64,000 bases of DNA from an uncultured Dermabacter sp. (GCA_947252755.1 CAMXWV010000002.1:1-64000), one strand, 5' to 3'; numbered from the stretch's first letter, positions 43,478 through 53,016 are shown. The notes: a model not told the origin generated them from the letters alone. Numbers and translations are program-made.

Positions 43478-43499
43478 CGCTCCGGGCCCGGCCCGAGCG
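43478..43499. terminator. Hairpin between trkA and proC
   Basis: CGCTC-c-GGGC pairs with GCCCGAGCG around a three-base loop, with one bulged C. It lies between convergent genes. Confidence 0.55.
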
Positions 43500-43528
43500 G
43501 ACGCAGGACACCGTACGGGCGCGGCATG

Positions 43529-44362
43529 TCAGCCCTGTTCCATCTCCCGGGACCGGTCGGCGGCGGCACGCATCGCATCGGCGAGGCCAACCCGCACGCC
43601 CGCGCGGTCCAACGCTGCCACACCGCGAACCGTGGTGCCGCCCGGGCTGGAGACCGCGTAGCGCGCGTCGGCCGGAGATGAGCCGGAGTCCTGCAGCAGC
43701 TTTGCACTGCCTGCCATGGTGGCCACCACCATGCGAGCGGCCTGGTCACGGGTGAGCCCCTGAAGAACTCCCTCATCGATCATCGCCTCAGCCGCATAGA
43801 ACCAGAACGCCGGCGCTGAGCCCGCTGCCGCAATCACCTGATGCACCTGGGATTCGGGCACTCGCACCACTTCAGCGGAAGCGGTGAACAGGCGCTCCAC
43901 CAGATCCGTCTGATCCTCCGGAACGCTGGCGGCTGGCATCACCGCCACCACACCAGCCCCCACGCCAACCGGTGTGTTCGGCATCGTGCGCACAATCAGC
44001 TCATGGCCGCCCAGGTTCTTCTGCAGCGTCTGAATCGTGGCACCCGCCGCCAGGGACACCACCAGCGTGTGCGGCCTCAGGGATTCAACCACTGCCGGCA
44101 GCATGTCCCCGAGCTGATACGGCTTGATTCCCAGGACGATCACGTCCGCGTCGGTCACGGCCTCTGACAGCGACGGCGCCACCGTGGCGCCGATCTGCTC
44201 GGCGGCCCGCTCTGAAGACTCGCGCGAAGAGTTCATCACCAGCAGGTTCTCCCCCGTGACGCCCGCTTCACGCATGGCGCGCCCCACGGCGCCACCCATA
44301 TTTCCGGCTCCGAGCAGGAACACCCGCAGCGCGGACAGGTTGGGGGTGTGCGAGTCGTTCAT
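43529..44362 (-). CDS. proC: Pyrroline-5-carboxylate reductase
   Basis: 277 residues. Last step of proline synthesis, using NAD(P)H. The Rossmann GAGNMGG is at 18-24; VRTMPNTPVGVGAG and the C-terminal signature with DARYAVSSPGGTTVRGVAAL are complete. AAGGAG precedes the ATG. Downstream of the 60-residue ORF on the same strand. Confidence 0.96.
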   Translation of the reverse strand: MNDSHTPNLSALRVFLLGAGNMGGAVGRAMREAGVTGENLLVMNSSRESSERAAEQIGATVAPSLSEAVTDADVIVLGIKPYQLGDMLPAVVESLRPHTLVVSLAAGATIQTLQKNLGGHELIVRTMPNTPVGVGAGVVAVMPAASVPEDQTDLVERLFTASAEVVRVPESQVHQVIAAAGSAPAFWFYAAEAMIDEGVLQGLTRDQAARMVVATMAGSAKLLQDSGSSPADARYAVSSPGGTTVRGVAALDRAGVRVGLADAMRAAADRSREMEQG

Positions 44363-44416
44363 GGCGGCTCCTTCGGTGAGTTGATCGCGATGGTCAGCAG
44401 ATGGTCGGTTCAGCGC

Positions 44417-44599
44417 CTAGCGTTGTCCCCAGTGGGGCGGAATATCCCGGAGCAGGCGTTCATCGTCTGGATCTGTGCCGCCCGCGGCCGGCGTCCCCTC
44501 CGTTGAGACCTGCGGGTACTCCATCGGCTTTCCGGTCAGGCTCGAGATCACAACCCTGCGCGATTCCGGCTGTTCACGCGGCCCGGCATCCTCAGCCAT
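44417..44599 (-). CDS. Short uncharacterised protein (60 residues)
   Basis: A polar protein that starts MAEDAGPREQPESRR and ends LLRDIPPHWGQR; probably mostly disordered. ATG 44599 has AGGAG upstream, and the start overlaps the stop of the large helicase-like gene by 8 bases, so it is translationally coupled to it. Family not recognised. The coupling suggests a partner or regulator of the large protein, but that is inference. Confidence 0.6.
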   Translation of the reverse strand: MAEDAGPREQPESRRVVISSLTGKPMEYPQVSTEGTPAAGGTDPDDERLLRDIPPHWGQR

Positions 44600-47500
44600 G
44601 GGTCTCCTGATAGCGGCGGATCGCGGAGGAGACCGAGACGTCCAGCAGCACCGAGCGCTGTTCGAACCCGAGGAACTCCCGCACGTCCGCGGCCAGCTGT
44701 TCGGTGAGCCGAGCCTGGCCGTCACTGGAGATGTAGGCAACCACGGCGTCGAAATCCTCCGCCCCGTAGAAGGAGAGCGGATGCCCCGCCGGAATCTTCG
44801 GTTTCGGCAGGCGGTGCCGCGCTCCTCCGGCTCGCGCGTTCGGCTCGTTCAGCGCCTCCAGGAATCGCTGGTGGGCCCGTTCGATCGTACGGGCCACGCG
44901 GTCCGCCTCCCCAACCGGGTCAATGAACAGGGCCCAGCTCCACACGCGCTCGACCACCCAGCCGGCCTTCTCCAGCCGCTCAATCCGCAGACGGTCCCGC
45001 TCACGCTGGTTCGGGGTGGACGAGTAACGCTCACCGTCCGTTTCCACTGCCACCAGCCAGCGGCCCGGCAGACCCGGATGCCCCAGCGCCATCTCAACGC
45101 GTTCACGGGACAGCCCGTAGTCCAGCTCCACGCGGTAGCCGCGGCGCCACAGGCGGTCAGCAAGATCCGTCACCAGGGCATCCACGCCCGGCAGTCGGGC
45201 ATGGAAGCTGCCCGAATCAGCAGGCTCAGTGTGAGCAGGCTCGGGATCAGCGGGCTCAGTACTGGTGGACCCGGTGCTGGTGGTCCCGGCGCTGGTGGTC
45301 CCGGCAGCTTCCGTCTGCTCCGCAGGCTGCTCCAGCAGCTGCGGATCGCAGCCGGATTCTAGGAACCGAAGCAGATTCATCAGGTCCTGCGCTCCCTGGG
45401 AGCGCAGGCGGTTCGCGTCGAAATCAGAGGAGCGCAGCCCGGTCACCACCACGGTGCGCAGCCGCGCCCGGGTCAGCATCGTCACCAGGGCTTTCCGGCC
45501 GTTCTCACCGGACAGCGGACCGAAGGAGTGCAGCAGGCGGTCGTGCGGTGTCAGACCGAATCCAAGGGACACGATGATCTCATCCCGAGTCACGCTCGAA
45601 GCCGCGACCGCGGGCGCTACGGTGAAGAACTCCGGCAGGTTCGGCTGGAAGAAGCTCCGCACATCCGCCATCGTTCCCACGGTGGCCATGATCCGATCCA
45701 TCAGCCGGCGCGCATGCTCAGGAGTGGGGGTCAGCACCGCCAGCGAACGCTCCGGTGTGTTGCGCGCATGGAACAGCACCATCTCTGTGACACGGCGCAG
45801 CTCCGCTTCTGTGGACTCCACATAGTCCATGTGCGGTGTCACCGCGCCGCGCGCATCCGGCACGAATTCCAGCGTGTCATCATCCGGCTCGAGCGGGCTC
45901 GGCACCGCCACTTCATCACCGCCGTCCGGGCGGCTCTCCCGCGTCAGCATCGACACGAACCGGCGCACCCCACCGGTGGCGGGATGCTCGTCACGGCGGA
46001 TCCGGATGATCGGCGCCAGCGCGCGCACATCATCCAGCAGCAGCCCATTGGACAGTCCGAGCTCCGCTTCCTCTTCGGCAACCACCTCTGGCACTGCCGG
46101 CTGCTCACCCGCGTACTCGAACGCATCGCCGATCACCACGGCGCGGCGGGCGCGCGTCAGCGCCGGCACCGCTGCGGCCGTGGGCAGCCGCGACCCGTCC
46201 GCCACGATCACCACATCGAAATGCTCACCCGGCGGAATCAGCTGCGGCACCATGTACGGCGAGATCAGCCACAGCGGGCGCGCCCGGAACATGATCTCCT
46301 GATACTTCGCCACCACGTCCTTCACGCTGGTGGTGCGCGGATTGTTCAGTTCGATGATCGCCGCGCGGGAGGTGTCCGGGAAGCTCTTCATCGTGCGCAC
46401 CAGCGCCTGATCCGCGATGGAGCGGATCCGGTAGCGCTGCGCGGCCGCGAGTTCCCCGTCCATCCGGCGATAGCGTTCAGCGATCTGGGAGAGCGTGGTG
46501 CCGGTGTATTCCGAGAGGGTGGGCTCTTTCGCCGCGATGAACTCGAAGACACTGGACCACCACGCCAGATTCAGCTCCGCCGGCGCCTGCTCCGCCGGCA
46601 CTGCGCGCTCACGCAGATCCGTCACCAGGTCGGTGAGGCCCTCGAACTCGGCTTCGCGCAGCAGGGTGGTCTGCTCCGGCAGGTTTGTCAGCACATCCCG
46701 GTCCTCGCGCAGACGCTCGATCTGCTGCTGCACGTCCGCCAGGGGACGCACACCAAAGTCGGTGCCGCCGGGGCAGTTCGCCACCAGCACCGCAAGCTCG
46801 TCCAAGTGCGTCTGGGTGCGGGCCACCAGGTCCTTCAGCTGCGCCAGCGCATCCGGCACGATCGGGCGTGACTTCGGTGCCACAGCCACCTTCTGCCACT
46901 GGACGGACACATCGCGCACCTGGTTGAGCGCGTCGAACAGCTCCTGGCTTCCCAGCGGCTCCTTCGCGTACGACGCAGCCTCCCGGCGGAAGGTCCGGCG
47001 CTCCCGCGCGCCCATCCGAACCCCGTGGCGCTCACGCCATTGCTTATCGGCAGTTGCCGCGATCAGGTCCTCAATCCTGGAGGTGAACACGGCAGTGCTG
47101 AACCGTGAGCTGACCGCCTCCACCCGCTCCAGGGCACGGATCTGCTCTTTCACATCCTGGATCGATGACGGGCGCTTCAGCGCGGCCGCAGCGGCGGTCT
47201 CTCGCGCGCAGCGCACCAGCTCCGGCAGCAGCTCTTGGTGGAGGTCTTCCACCAGTTCCAGGGCCCGGTCGGCCTGCGTACGAGTGGAGACGCTTGCACC
47301 CGCCCACTCGGTGGTGTCCGGGCTGAGCTCCAGCGCTCCGGAGCGGATGATCCGCTCCAGCAGGTCACGGTAATACTCCGGCTTCTCACCGATGCGGTGC
47401 ACAATATCCGCCTGCAGCCGCACCTGGGTGCGGGGTGCGGGGCGAGCCCGCAGCAGATCGGACAGCGCATTGATCGCTTCATGCGCGCTGACGCCCCACG

Positions 47501-49001
47501 GCACCTGAATCCGGTGCATCGCCTCCACGTGGCCGCGCAGCGTGGTTCGGGCCTGTGCCAGTTCCGGATCCTCCTCGGTGGAGGTGGGCGGCACGAACGA
47601 GTTCGCTTTCGAGAGGGACACCAGCAGCGATTCCACGGTGCGGCGCTGCAGCTGCGGGTGCGGCTTCAGATCCAGCAGCAGCTCATCCAGTCCTGCGGCG
47701 CGCGCCTGGTCAGCGATGTCGCTCAGGTGGCTGGCGCGCTGCGAGATCACCAGCACCCGCTTCTCCTTGGCTGCCAGTTCGCTCATCAGATTGACGATGC
47801 TGGCCGTGGCGGAACCGCCGGACGCTGTTTCGATCACGATGCAGTCGTCCCGCTCGAGTGCGGTGAGCGCTTCGGCCTCATCCGGGTCCACGATGGCGAT
47901 CGGAATGTCCGCCTCATCCGGGGCGTCGAGCGCGGCCTGCGGGGAGCGGTCGTCGGGACCGGGGACCACGGTGGGATCCAGTACCGGATCCTCCAGTGCC
48001 AGGCGCGCATCCGCATCACCCGCGAGCGCCGCGAGCAGGTCCGACTGGGCGAGCTCGTCGGCGGGCACGTCGAAGTCCTCGAGCATGGGACCGGTGGCGT
48101 CTACCAGGTTCCCCACCACGAGGGCGTGCCCCACGCGGAAGCCGTTGAGCGGCTCGCCAAGGGAGCGCAGCGCGTCCAGAACCGGGGTGGGGTCGAAGCC
48201 GTGCGCGGAGTTCGTCAAGTCCAGCAGGGCGCGCGCATCCATCACCACGCCGGCATCGCGCAGCGCCTTCAGCAGCACCGGGTTGAGCTCCACGCCCGCG
48301 TCGAGGTCCAGCGCCACATCCTCACGGGCGTTGCCGGTCAGCTGCAGGGTGGTGGCGCGCAGCAGCACCGGGGCGCATACGGGTTCACTGCCGTCGGCGG
48401 GCAGCCAGCTTGCTTCGCCGATGCCGAGGTAGCAGGTGGTGAGTCCGCGTTCTTCCGCGTACGACTGGGCGATCTCGCGCAGCAGGCGTGCGTTGCGGCG
48501 TGCGTCGGCCAGGGAGCCGGGTTCGCGCACCAGGCTGGAGAGGCGAGTGGGGCCGTGGGCGGCGAAGAGGTGGGCCAGGCCCTGCGGGTGAGAGTGGGTG
48601 AGGTCCAGGTGCACCGGGCCGCCGCGCAGATCCAGCAGGAAGCCGCGGCCGTCCGCGAGGTCGGACAGGGTGTGCCGCCAACGGTCGAGTGCTTCGCGGA
48701 TGCGTTCTTCGCGGGTGAGTTCAGTGATGGTGATCGGGGCAAGGCCCGCAAGCTCAGCGGTGCTCGGCATCTCGCCGGTCATGACCTCCACGTCCATGTC
48801 CAGCGCATTCGGCAACTCCCCGGTCACGTGGGTGCCGATGATGTGGTCGCTCGGGTCTGCGTCGAGCGACGGGGTTGTAGGCGATGCGGGTGTGGCGGCT
48901 GCTGCGGGCTCTGCGGGGGACGACGCGGGCACAGCAGAACTCGGCTCAGCTGAATGCCTGCCGCGCTGCTTTTTCTTCGAACGTCCGAATAGCCACATCA
49001 C
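44592..49001 (-). CDS. Large SF1-helicase-like protein with C-terminal Vsr/REase-like domain
   Basis: 1469 residues. About 75-260: DUF4011-like region (ARNARLLREIAQSYAEERGL, then APVLLRATTLQL and GVELNPVLLKALRDAG). About 375-480 and 920-1230: SF1 helicase halves. 480-900 is largely helical. About 1290-1400: nuclease fold of the Vsr/MTES_1575 type (VAVETDGERYSS with E1320 and D1322, then RERDRLRIERLEKAGW). The ATPase motifs are degenerate: ETASGGSATAS at 391-401 has no P-loop lysine, and the Walker B is VVIVADGSRLP (D935). The motif VI-like MLTRARLR is at 1175-1182. The layout resembles DUF4011-helicase-Vsr defence proteins (Hhe). Starts GTG 49001 or ATG 48998. Confidence 0.7.
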   Translation of the reverse strand: MMWLFGRSKKKQRGRHSAEPSSAVPASSPAEPAAAATPASPTTPSLDADPSDHIIGTHVTGELPNALDMDVEVMTGEMPSTAELAGLAPITITELTREERIREALDRWRHTLSDLADGRGFLLDLRGGPVHLDLTHSHPQGLAHLFAAHGPTRLSSLVREPGSLADARRNARLLREIAQSYAEERGLTTCYLGIGEASWLPADGSEPVCAPVLLRATTLQLTGNAREDVALDLDAGVELNPVLLKALRDAGVVMDARALLDLTNSAHGFDPTPVLDALRSLGEPLNGFRVGHALVVGNLVDATGPMLEDFDVPADELAQSDLLAALAGDADARLALEDPVLDPTVVPGPDDRSPQAALDAPDEADIPIAIVDPDEAEALTALERDDCIVIETASGGSATASIVNLMSELAAKEKRVLVISQRASHLSDIADQARAAGLDELLLDLKPHPQLQRRTVESLLVSLSKANSFVPPTSTEEDPELAQARTTLRGHVEAMHRIQVPWGVSAHEAINALSDLLRARPAPRTQVRLQADIVHRIGEKPEYYRDLLERIIRSGALELSPDTTEWAGASVSTRTQADRALELVEDLHQELLPELVRCARETAAAAALKRPSSIQDVKEQIRALERVEAVSSRFSTAVFTSRIEDLIAATADKQWRERHGVRMGARERRTFRREAASYAKEPLGSQELFDALNQVRDVSVQWQKVAVAPKSRPIVPDALAQLKDLVARTQTHLDELAVLVANCPGGTDFGVRPLADVQQQIERLREDRDVLTNLPEQTTLLREAEFEGLTDLVTDLRERAVPAEQAPAELNLAWWSSVFEFIAAKEPTLSEYTGTTLSQIAERYRRMDGELAAAQRYRIRSIADQALVRTMKSFPDTSRAAIIELNNPRTTSVKDVVAKYQEIMFRARPLWLISPYMVPQLIPPGEHFDVVIVADGSRLPTAAAVPALTRARRAVVIGDAFEYAGEQPAVPEVVAEEEAELGLSNGLLLDDVRALAPIIRIRRDEHPATGGVRRFVSMLTRESRPDGGDEVAVPSPLEPDDDTLEFVPDARGAVTPHMDYVESTEAELRRVTEMVLFHARNTPERSLAVLTPTPEHARRLMDRIMATVGTMADVRSFFQPNLPEFFTVAPAVAASSVTRDEIIVSLGFGLTPHDRLLHSFGPLSGENGRKALVTMLTRARLRTVVVTGLRSSDFDANRLRSQGAQDLMNLLRFLESGCDPQLLEQPAEQTEAAGTTSAGTTSTGSTSTEPADPEPAHTEPADSGSFHARLPGVDALVTDLADRLWRRGYRVELDYGLSRERVEMALGHPGLPGRWLVAVETDGERYSSTPNQRERDRLRIERLEKAGWVVERVWSWALFIDPVGEADRVARTIERAHQRFLEALNEPNARAGGARHRLPKPKIPAGHPLSFYGAEDFDAVVAYISSDGQARLTEQLAADVREFLGFEQRSVLLDVSVSSAIRRYQETHG

Positions 49002-49031
49002 GCGGTCCAGACTACCGAGTCGGCTCTTCGA

Positions 49032-49916
49032 TCACGCGCAATGAAGCCGCGTTGAGCGCGCCGTACAGAACTCGCGCAGCTCCTGCGGCGGATCACCGGT
49101 GATGATCAGGTCGGTCAGAGCGGACAGCGGACAGATCCCCGCCATCGCGCGGAGCCCGATCTTGTCCCCCGTGGCGATGCCTACCACGAGGCGGGAATGA
49201 CTGATCATGGTGCGGGTGACGCCGGCCTCCGCGTCCGAATCGCAGCTGAGGCCCGCCTCCAGGTCCACGCCGAGTGCTCCCACGAACATGGTGTCCAGCC
49301 AGAGGTCCCGCATCGTGGCCTGTGCGAGTGGGCCGGTCAGCTCGAAGGACCTGGGTTCGGCAACGCCGCCGAGCACCACGGTGCGCACGCTGGGGCGCAG
49401 CAGCGCATCGATCGCGATGTTCAGCGCGGCGCACACCACGGTGAGGCCGGGCAGGCCGTCAGTGCGGTCCAGGCCCGGCATCGCCACGATCCGGCGGGCG
49501 GCAGCAGAAGTGGTTCTGCCCCCGTTGAATCCCACGATCTGGCCGGGCTCAACGAGCGCGGCTGCGGCGGCGGCGATCCGCTCACGCTCATCATCGAGTT
49601 CGTCTGCGCGCGGGGCGGTGGCAAGGGTGTAGGCGATGTCCATGGCGGCGAGGCCGCCGTGCACACGCCTGGCCAGCTGGGCCTTCTCCATCTCCATGAA
49701 GTCCCGTCGCACCGTGGATTCGCTGATGCCGAGCGACGCTGCCACCTCGTGCACGCTGAGGCGTTTGGTGCGGGCGAGCCGGCTCAGCACGAAGTCCCAG
49801 CGGGAGGACCTGTCACGGCTGACCTGTTCGGCGGCGTCGGCGGGGAGTGGCTGGCGCGGCGGTGAGGACGGCGAGATCGGTGATGATGGCGAGACCACGA
49901 CTCCAGTATGCGGCAT
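49032..49916 (-). CDS. DeoR/GlpR-family transcription regulator
   Basis: 294 residues. The N-terminal helix-turn-helix is RLSVHEVAASLGISESTVRRDFMEMEKAQLARRVHGG. The sugar-phosphate sensor domain follows, with GFNGGRTTSAAA, TVVLGG and MFVGALGVDLEAGLSCDSDAEAG. It probably represses a sugar-catabolic operon in response to a phosphorylated sugar, but no such operon is adjacent. The exact start is uncertain, as GTG codons shortly downstream are alternatives. Confidence 0.88.
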   Translation of the reverse strand: MPHTGVVVSPSSPISPSSPPRQPLPADAAEQVSRDRSSRWDFVLSRLARTKRLSVHEVAASLGISESTVRRDFMEMEKAQLARRVHGGLAAMDIAYTLATAPRADELDDERERIAAAAAALVEPGQIVGFNGGRTTSAAARRIVAMPGLDRTDGLPGLTVVCAALNIAIDALLRPSVRTVVLGGVAEPRSFELTGPLAQATMRDLWLDTMFVGALGVDLEAGLSCDSDAEAGVTRTMISHSRLVVGIATGDKIGLRAMAGICPLSALTDLIITGDPPQELREFCTARSTRLHCA

Positions 49917-50054
49917 CAGCAGCTTCCATCGCCTGCGGCATCAGCACCGTCTCTATGCGGGCTCGGCACCGTCTCGCGGGCTTCTCGCGGTTTTTTCAGT
50001 GTTGGGCTGTAGCGTCGCTCCCGCAAGTGACACCCAGAAGAAAGGATCACCACC

Positions 50055-50240
50055 ATGGGTTTCGATGATGCACTGAACAAGGGCAAGGACTTCGCCAAGG
50101 ACAACAAGGACCAGATCGATAACACCATCGATAACGCGTCCCAGAAGGCTCAGGATGCGGCCCCGGATCAGGCCGACGAGCACATCCGCAAGGCCGGCGA
50201 ATCGGCCAAGGACCAGATCCAGGACCGCCTTAATAAGTGA
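50055..50240 (+). CDS. MT0933-like small antitoxin-family protein
   Basis: 61 residues, amphipathic and rich in Asp, Lys, Ala and Gln (DNKDQIDNTIDNASQKAQ). It resembles the MT0933-like family that is annotated as antitoxin but is often found without a toxin; none is adjacent here. GAAAGGA lies upstream of the ATG. It may instead be a stress-related hydrophilic protein. Confidence 0.7.
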   Translation: MGFDDALNKGKDFAKDNKDQIDNTIDNASQKAQDAAPDQADEHIRKAGESAKDQIQDRLNK

Positions 50241-50269
50241 TCAGCTGAGTCACGTGCTCAGCTGATCAC
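50237..50269. terminator. Perfect 13-bp stem-loop
   Basis: GTGATCAGCTGAG (50237-50249) pairs exactly with 50257-50269 around tcacgtg. It contains the stop codon of the small ORF and faces the end of the convergent copC gene, so it may terminate both. Confidence 0.8.
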
Positions 50270-50273
50270 GTGA

Positions 50274-50882
50274 CTATTCGCTGCGGCCGGCGCGGCGCGT
50301 CACCAGCACCACAGCCCCCACCACGAGCGCAATCGCCACAATGATGCCGGCTGCGATGACGGTTGGGGACAGCGCGGATGTCTCTTCAGCATCTGCTGAG
50401 GCTGTGGTCGGGGCGCTCTGCGTCGGCTCTGGCGCGGCGCTGGCGGCGGCATCCGTCGTCGGCGCCGCCTCAGGCTCTTCAGTCACCGTGAACGTGGTCG
50501 TGCCCTCGATGGGATGCCCATCGGAGGAGACCACGCGCCATTGAACAGTCACATCTCCCGCTGCGGGAGCCTGATCGAACTCGGCGATGACGGAGGTGCC
50601 ATCGATCGTGGGCTCACCGTCGAACAGGACCGTGCCAGCAGAATCGGTGGCGCGCACCTGAGCAGACAGGTCAAGCGGTTGAGCGGAGAACGTCAGGGTG
50701 ATCTGCTCGGCGCTTGCCACTTTTTCCCCCTCCCCCGGGTCGCTGCCGGTCAGGGAGTCGTGAGCCCAGGCAGCGGGCGTCACCACTGATGCCGGGGCAA
50801 GGGCGGCGGCGACTGCGAGAGTCAGCGCCATGAGCAGGCCGCCGATGATGCGGCGGAGCGGATCAGCAGAAACAGCAGACAC
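50274..50882 (-). CDS. CopC-domain copper-binding protein
   Basis: 202 residues. The signal peptide is expected to be cut at AWA-HD, leaving H41 at the new N-terminus, which is a copper ligand in CopC. A second histidine is in SSDGHPIEG. The C-terminal part is a Thr/Ala/Glu-rich linker, one transmembrane helix (about 172-193) and a basic end. It would bind periplasmic-side copper. No copD lies next to it. Confidence 0.9.
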   Translation of the reverse strand: MSAVSADPLRRIIGGLLMALTLAVAAALAPASVVTPAAWAHDSLTGSDPGEGEKVASAEQITLTFSAQPLDLSAQVRATDSAGTVLFDGEPTIDGTSVIAEFDQAPAAGDVTVQWRVVSSDGHPIEGTTTFTVTEEPEAAPTTDAAASAAPEPTQSAPTTASADAEETSALSPTVIAAGIIVAIALVVGAVVLVTRRAGRSE

Positions 50883-50915
50883 GGGAGCCCTCTCACACGG
50901 GACCGGCCGAGCCGG

Positions 50916-51644
50916 TCATCGGGCTGCGCGCCGGGCCCGGTCAAGGTCATCGGGCGTGTCCACATCCGCCACGATCGCGCCCGCATCCTCAACGTGGCAG
51001 ACCGTGATACTGCCCGGCGGCACAGCACTGTACAGCCGCTTCATACTACATCCCTGCCAGTCGGTCTCGGGCCTGCGGAGGGTGCCGAGCGCGTCCCTCA
51101 GCACGGAGAGCGGCCAGACGGCGGCAAGGAACTGCAGGTGCCCGGTTGGGTCCGCACAGGAGCGGACCACCTCACGGTCCGGGTGATTCACCAGGGGGCG
51201 GAGCGCTTCAGCCGTCAGGTGCGGCATGTCCCCACCCAGGATGAGCACCGGTGTGGAACCGGGCAGGGCACCGTTGGGCGCCAGGTGCGCATCGGCGCGA
51301 GCGGCGGCGTCCTCGAGTGCCCGCTCCAGACCGGCTGCAAGACCCGCAACGGGCCCGGAGAACGGCGGATCCTCCAGCACCTGCGCGGTGTGCACACCGT
51401 TATCGGTGAACGGGGAGGCGGCCAGATCATCACCGGGAGCGCCCACCACCACGACGTGCACGGGACGGCCGAGGGCACCGATCCCTGCTGCCGCAACGCG
51501 CGCACGCATGGTCTGACCGCCCACTATCAGCTGCGGTTTGTCCACTCCGCCAAGGCGGGAACCGCGGCCTCCGGCCACGATGATCACGATGCCCGCCCCG
51601 GCTGATCGATGGTGTGCCACGTCCGTGATTTCTCTGGTGCTCAT
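50916..51644 (-). CDS. mobA: Molybdenum cofactor guanylyltransferase-like nucleotidyltransferase
   Basis: 242 residues from ATG 51644. The N-terminal AGGRGSRLGGVDKP (24-37) is the NTP-binding motif, and GGDMPHL is the metal-site motif. Its position beside narK and narG, which needs bis-MGD, supports a MobA role, but some NTP transferases look alike. Divergent from narK. Confidence 0.82.
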   Translation of the reverse strand: MSTREITDVAHHRSAGAGIVIIVAGGRGSRLGGVDKPQLIVGGQTMRARVAAAGIGALGRPVHVVVVGAPGDDLAASPFTDNGVHTAQVLEDPPFSGPVAGLAAGLERALEDAAARADAHLAPNGALPGSTPVLILGGDMPHLTAEALRPLVNHPDREVVRSCADPTGHLQFLAAVWPLSVLRDALGTLRRPETDWQGCSMKRLYSAVPPGSITVCHVEDAGAIVADVDTPDDLDRARRAAR

Positions 51645-51653
51645 GACGCCTGA

Positions 51654-51673
51654 TCCATACACTTGATTATGGA
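51654..51673. promoter_or_regulatory. Inverted repeat in the mobA-narK gap
   Basis: TCCATA (51654-51659) and TATGGA (51668-51673) flank cacttgat. It lies 10 bases before mobA and could be an operator for the divergent pair. A TTGAT half-site is inside it, but the FNR partner half is missing. Confidence 0.4.
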
Positions 51674-51789
51674 CCACCGGGATTGGGACCGCGGGTCCAC
51701 CTGGGCCTTCGGTCCCATCGCGACCACTGATCGACTCCTTACGCTGAACCCCCGGCCTTGTGCCGGCCCCTCTGCTGAAAGGACGCGTA

Positions 51790-53007
51790 GTGACAACGCC
51801 GACCCCCGCCCAACACTCCTCACCACCCTCCGCTCCTGGTGAAGCTCCCGGCAATGCGCTGATGCTGCTGGCAACCGTGGGCTTCGGCCTCAACTTCTGG
51901 GCGTGGGCGCTGCTGAGCCCGCTCGCTGCCTCGTTCGTGGAGCGGGGGGTCACCACGGACTCAGCGCTGCTGGTGGCAGTGCCGGTGCTGGTGGGCTCGC
52001 TCGGACGGATCCCGGTGGGCGCTCTGACTGACCGTTTCGGTGGGCGTGTCATGTTCCCGCTGATCTCCCTGATCACCGTGATTCCGGTGCTGTTCCTTGG
52101 GTTCTTCGGCCTGAACAGTTATCCGATGCTGCTGCTGGGCGGGTTCTTCCTGGGCATCGCCGGCACTACCTTCGCGATCGGTGTGCCGTACGTGAACTCC
52201 TGGTACCCGCCGGCGAAGCGGGGCGGTGCGCTCGGCATCTACGGCATGGGCATGGGCGGCACGGCCATCTCCGCGTTCACCACGGTGAAGCTCACCCAGA
52301 ACTTCAGCCCGCAGGCGCCGTTCCTGCTGGTGTCCGTGGTGCTCGTCGCCTACGCGGTGATCGCGTTCCTGCTGATGAAGCGCTCCCCGGTGTGGACGCC
52401 GAAGACCGGCTCCATGATCGCCAACACGCTGGCCGCCACGAAGCATCTGGTCACCTGGCAGACCTGCTACCTGTATGCGCTGTCCTTCGGCGGGTACGTG
52501 GCGTTCTCCGTGTACCTGCCCACCTTCCTGGTCAACGCCTACGGCCTGGAGAAGGCCGACGCCGCCGCCCGCATGGGCGGGTTCGTGATCGTGGCTGTGA
52601 TCATGCGCGCGGTGGGCGGCAACCTGTCCGACCGGTTCGGCGCTGTGCGCGTGCTCGTCATCGCGAACTCGATTGTGGTGGCGATGGCGCTGCTGGCTGC
52701 CGCCACCACCAGCCTGGGCGCGGTGGGCACCGTGGCCTTCCTGGTGATGGCGATGGCGCTCGGCACCGGCACGGGCGCCGTGTTCGCGCTGATCGGCAAG
52801 GCTGCGGACCCCTCGGAAGTGGGCTCCATCACCGGATTCGTGGGGGCCGCCGGCGGCCTCGGCGGATTCGTTCCCCCGCTGGTGCTCGGTGCCCTCTGGA
52901 CCAGCCAGGGCTCTTACGCGCTCGGTTTGGTGCTGCTCGCCGCTGCTGCCGCTGTCGCAGTGGTGGTGGCGATCTGGACCGGCCGCTCCGCTCGTTCGCA
53001 GAAGTGA
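51790..53007 (+). CDS. narK: NarK-type nitrate/nitrite transporter
   Basis: 405 residues, twelve transmembrane helices of the MFS nitrate/nitrite porter family. Signatures: GFGLNFWAWALLSPL, GRIPVGALTDRFGG, the nitrate-signature-like GGALGIYGMGMGG and a second one in GSITGFVGAAGGLGGF. GTG 51790 has GAAAGGA upstream. It lies 9 bases before narG and is co-transcribed with it. Confidence 0.93.
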   Translation: MTTPTPAQHSSPPSAPGEAPGNALMLLATVGFGLNFWAWALLSPLAASFVERGVTTDSALLVAVPVLVGSLGRIPVGALTDRFGGRVMFPLISLITVIPVLFLGFFGLNSYPMLLLGGFFLGIAGTTFAIGVPYVNSWYPPAKRGGALGIYGMGMGGTAISAFTTVKLTQNFSPQAPFLLVSVVLVAYAVIAFLLMKRSPVWTPKTGSMIANTLAATKHLVTWQTCYLYALSFGGYVAFSVYLPTFLVNAYGLEKADAAARMGGFVIVAVIMRAVGGNLSDRFGAVRVLVIANSIVVAMALLAAATTSLGAVGTVAFLVMAMALGTGTGAVFALIGKAADPSEVGSITGFVGAAGGLGGFVPPLVLGALWTSQGSYALGLVLLAAAAAVAVVVAIWTGRSARSQK

Positions 53008-53016
53008 GGTTTCTCC

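Noticed and set aside
47235..48953. 572-codon plus-strand frame opposite the large helicase-like gene
   Set aside because: Low-complexity Gly/Arg/Val/Gln translation typical of an antisense frame.
50055..50240. A complete toxin-antitoxin pair at the MT0933-like gene
   Set aside because: No toxin-like ORF lies next to it; both neighbours are recognised as other genes.
51663..51667. FNR/CRP-type site before narK
   Set aside because: Only the TTGAT half is present; the ATCAA partner at proper spacing is missing.
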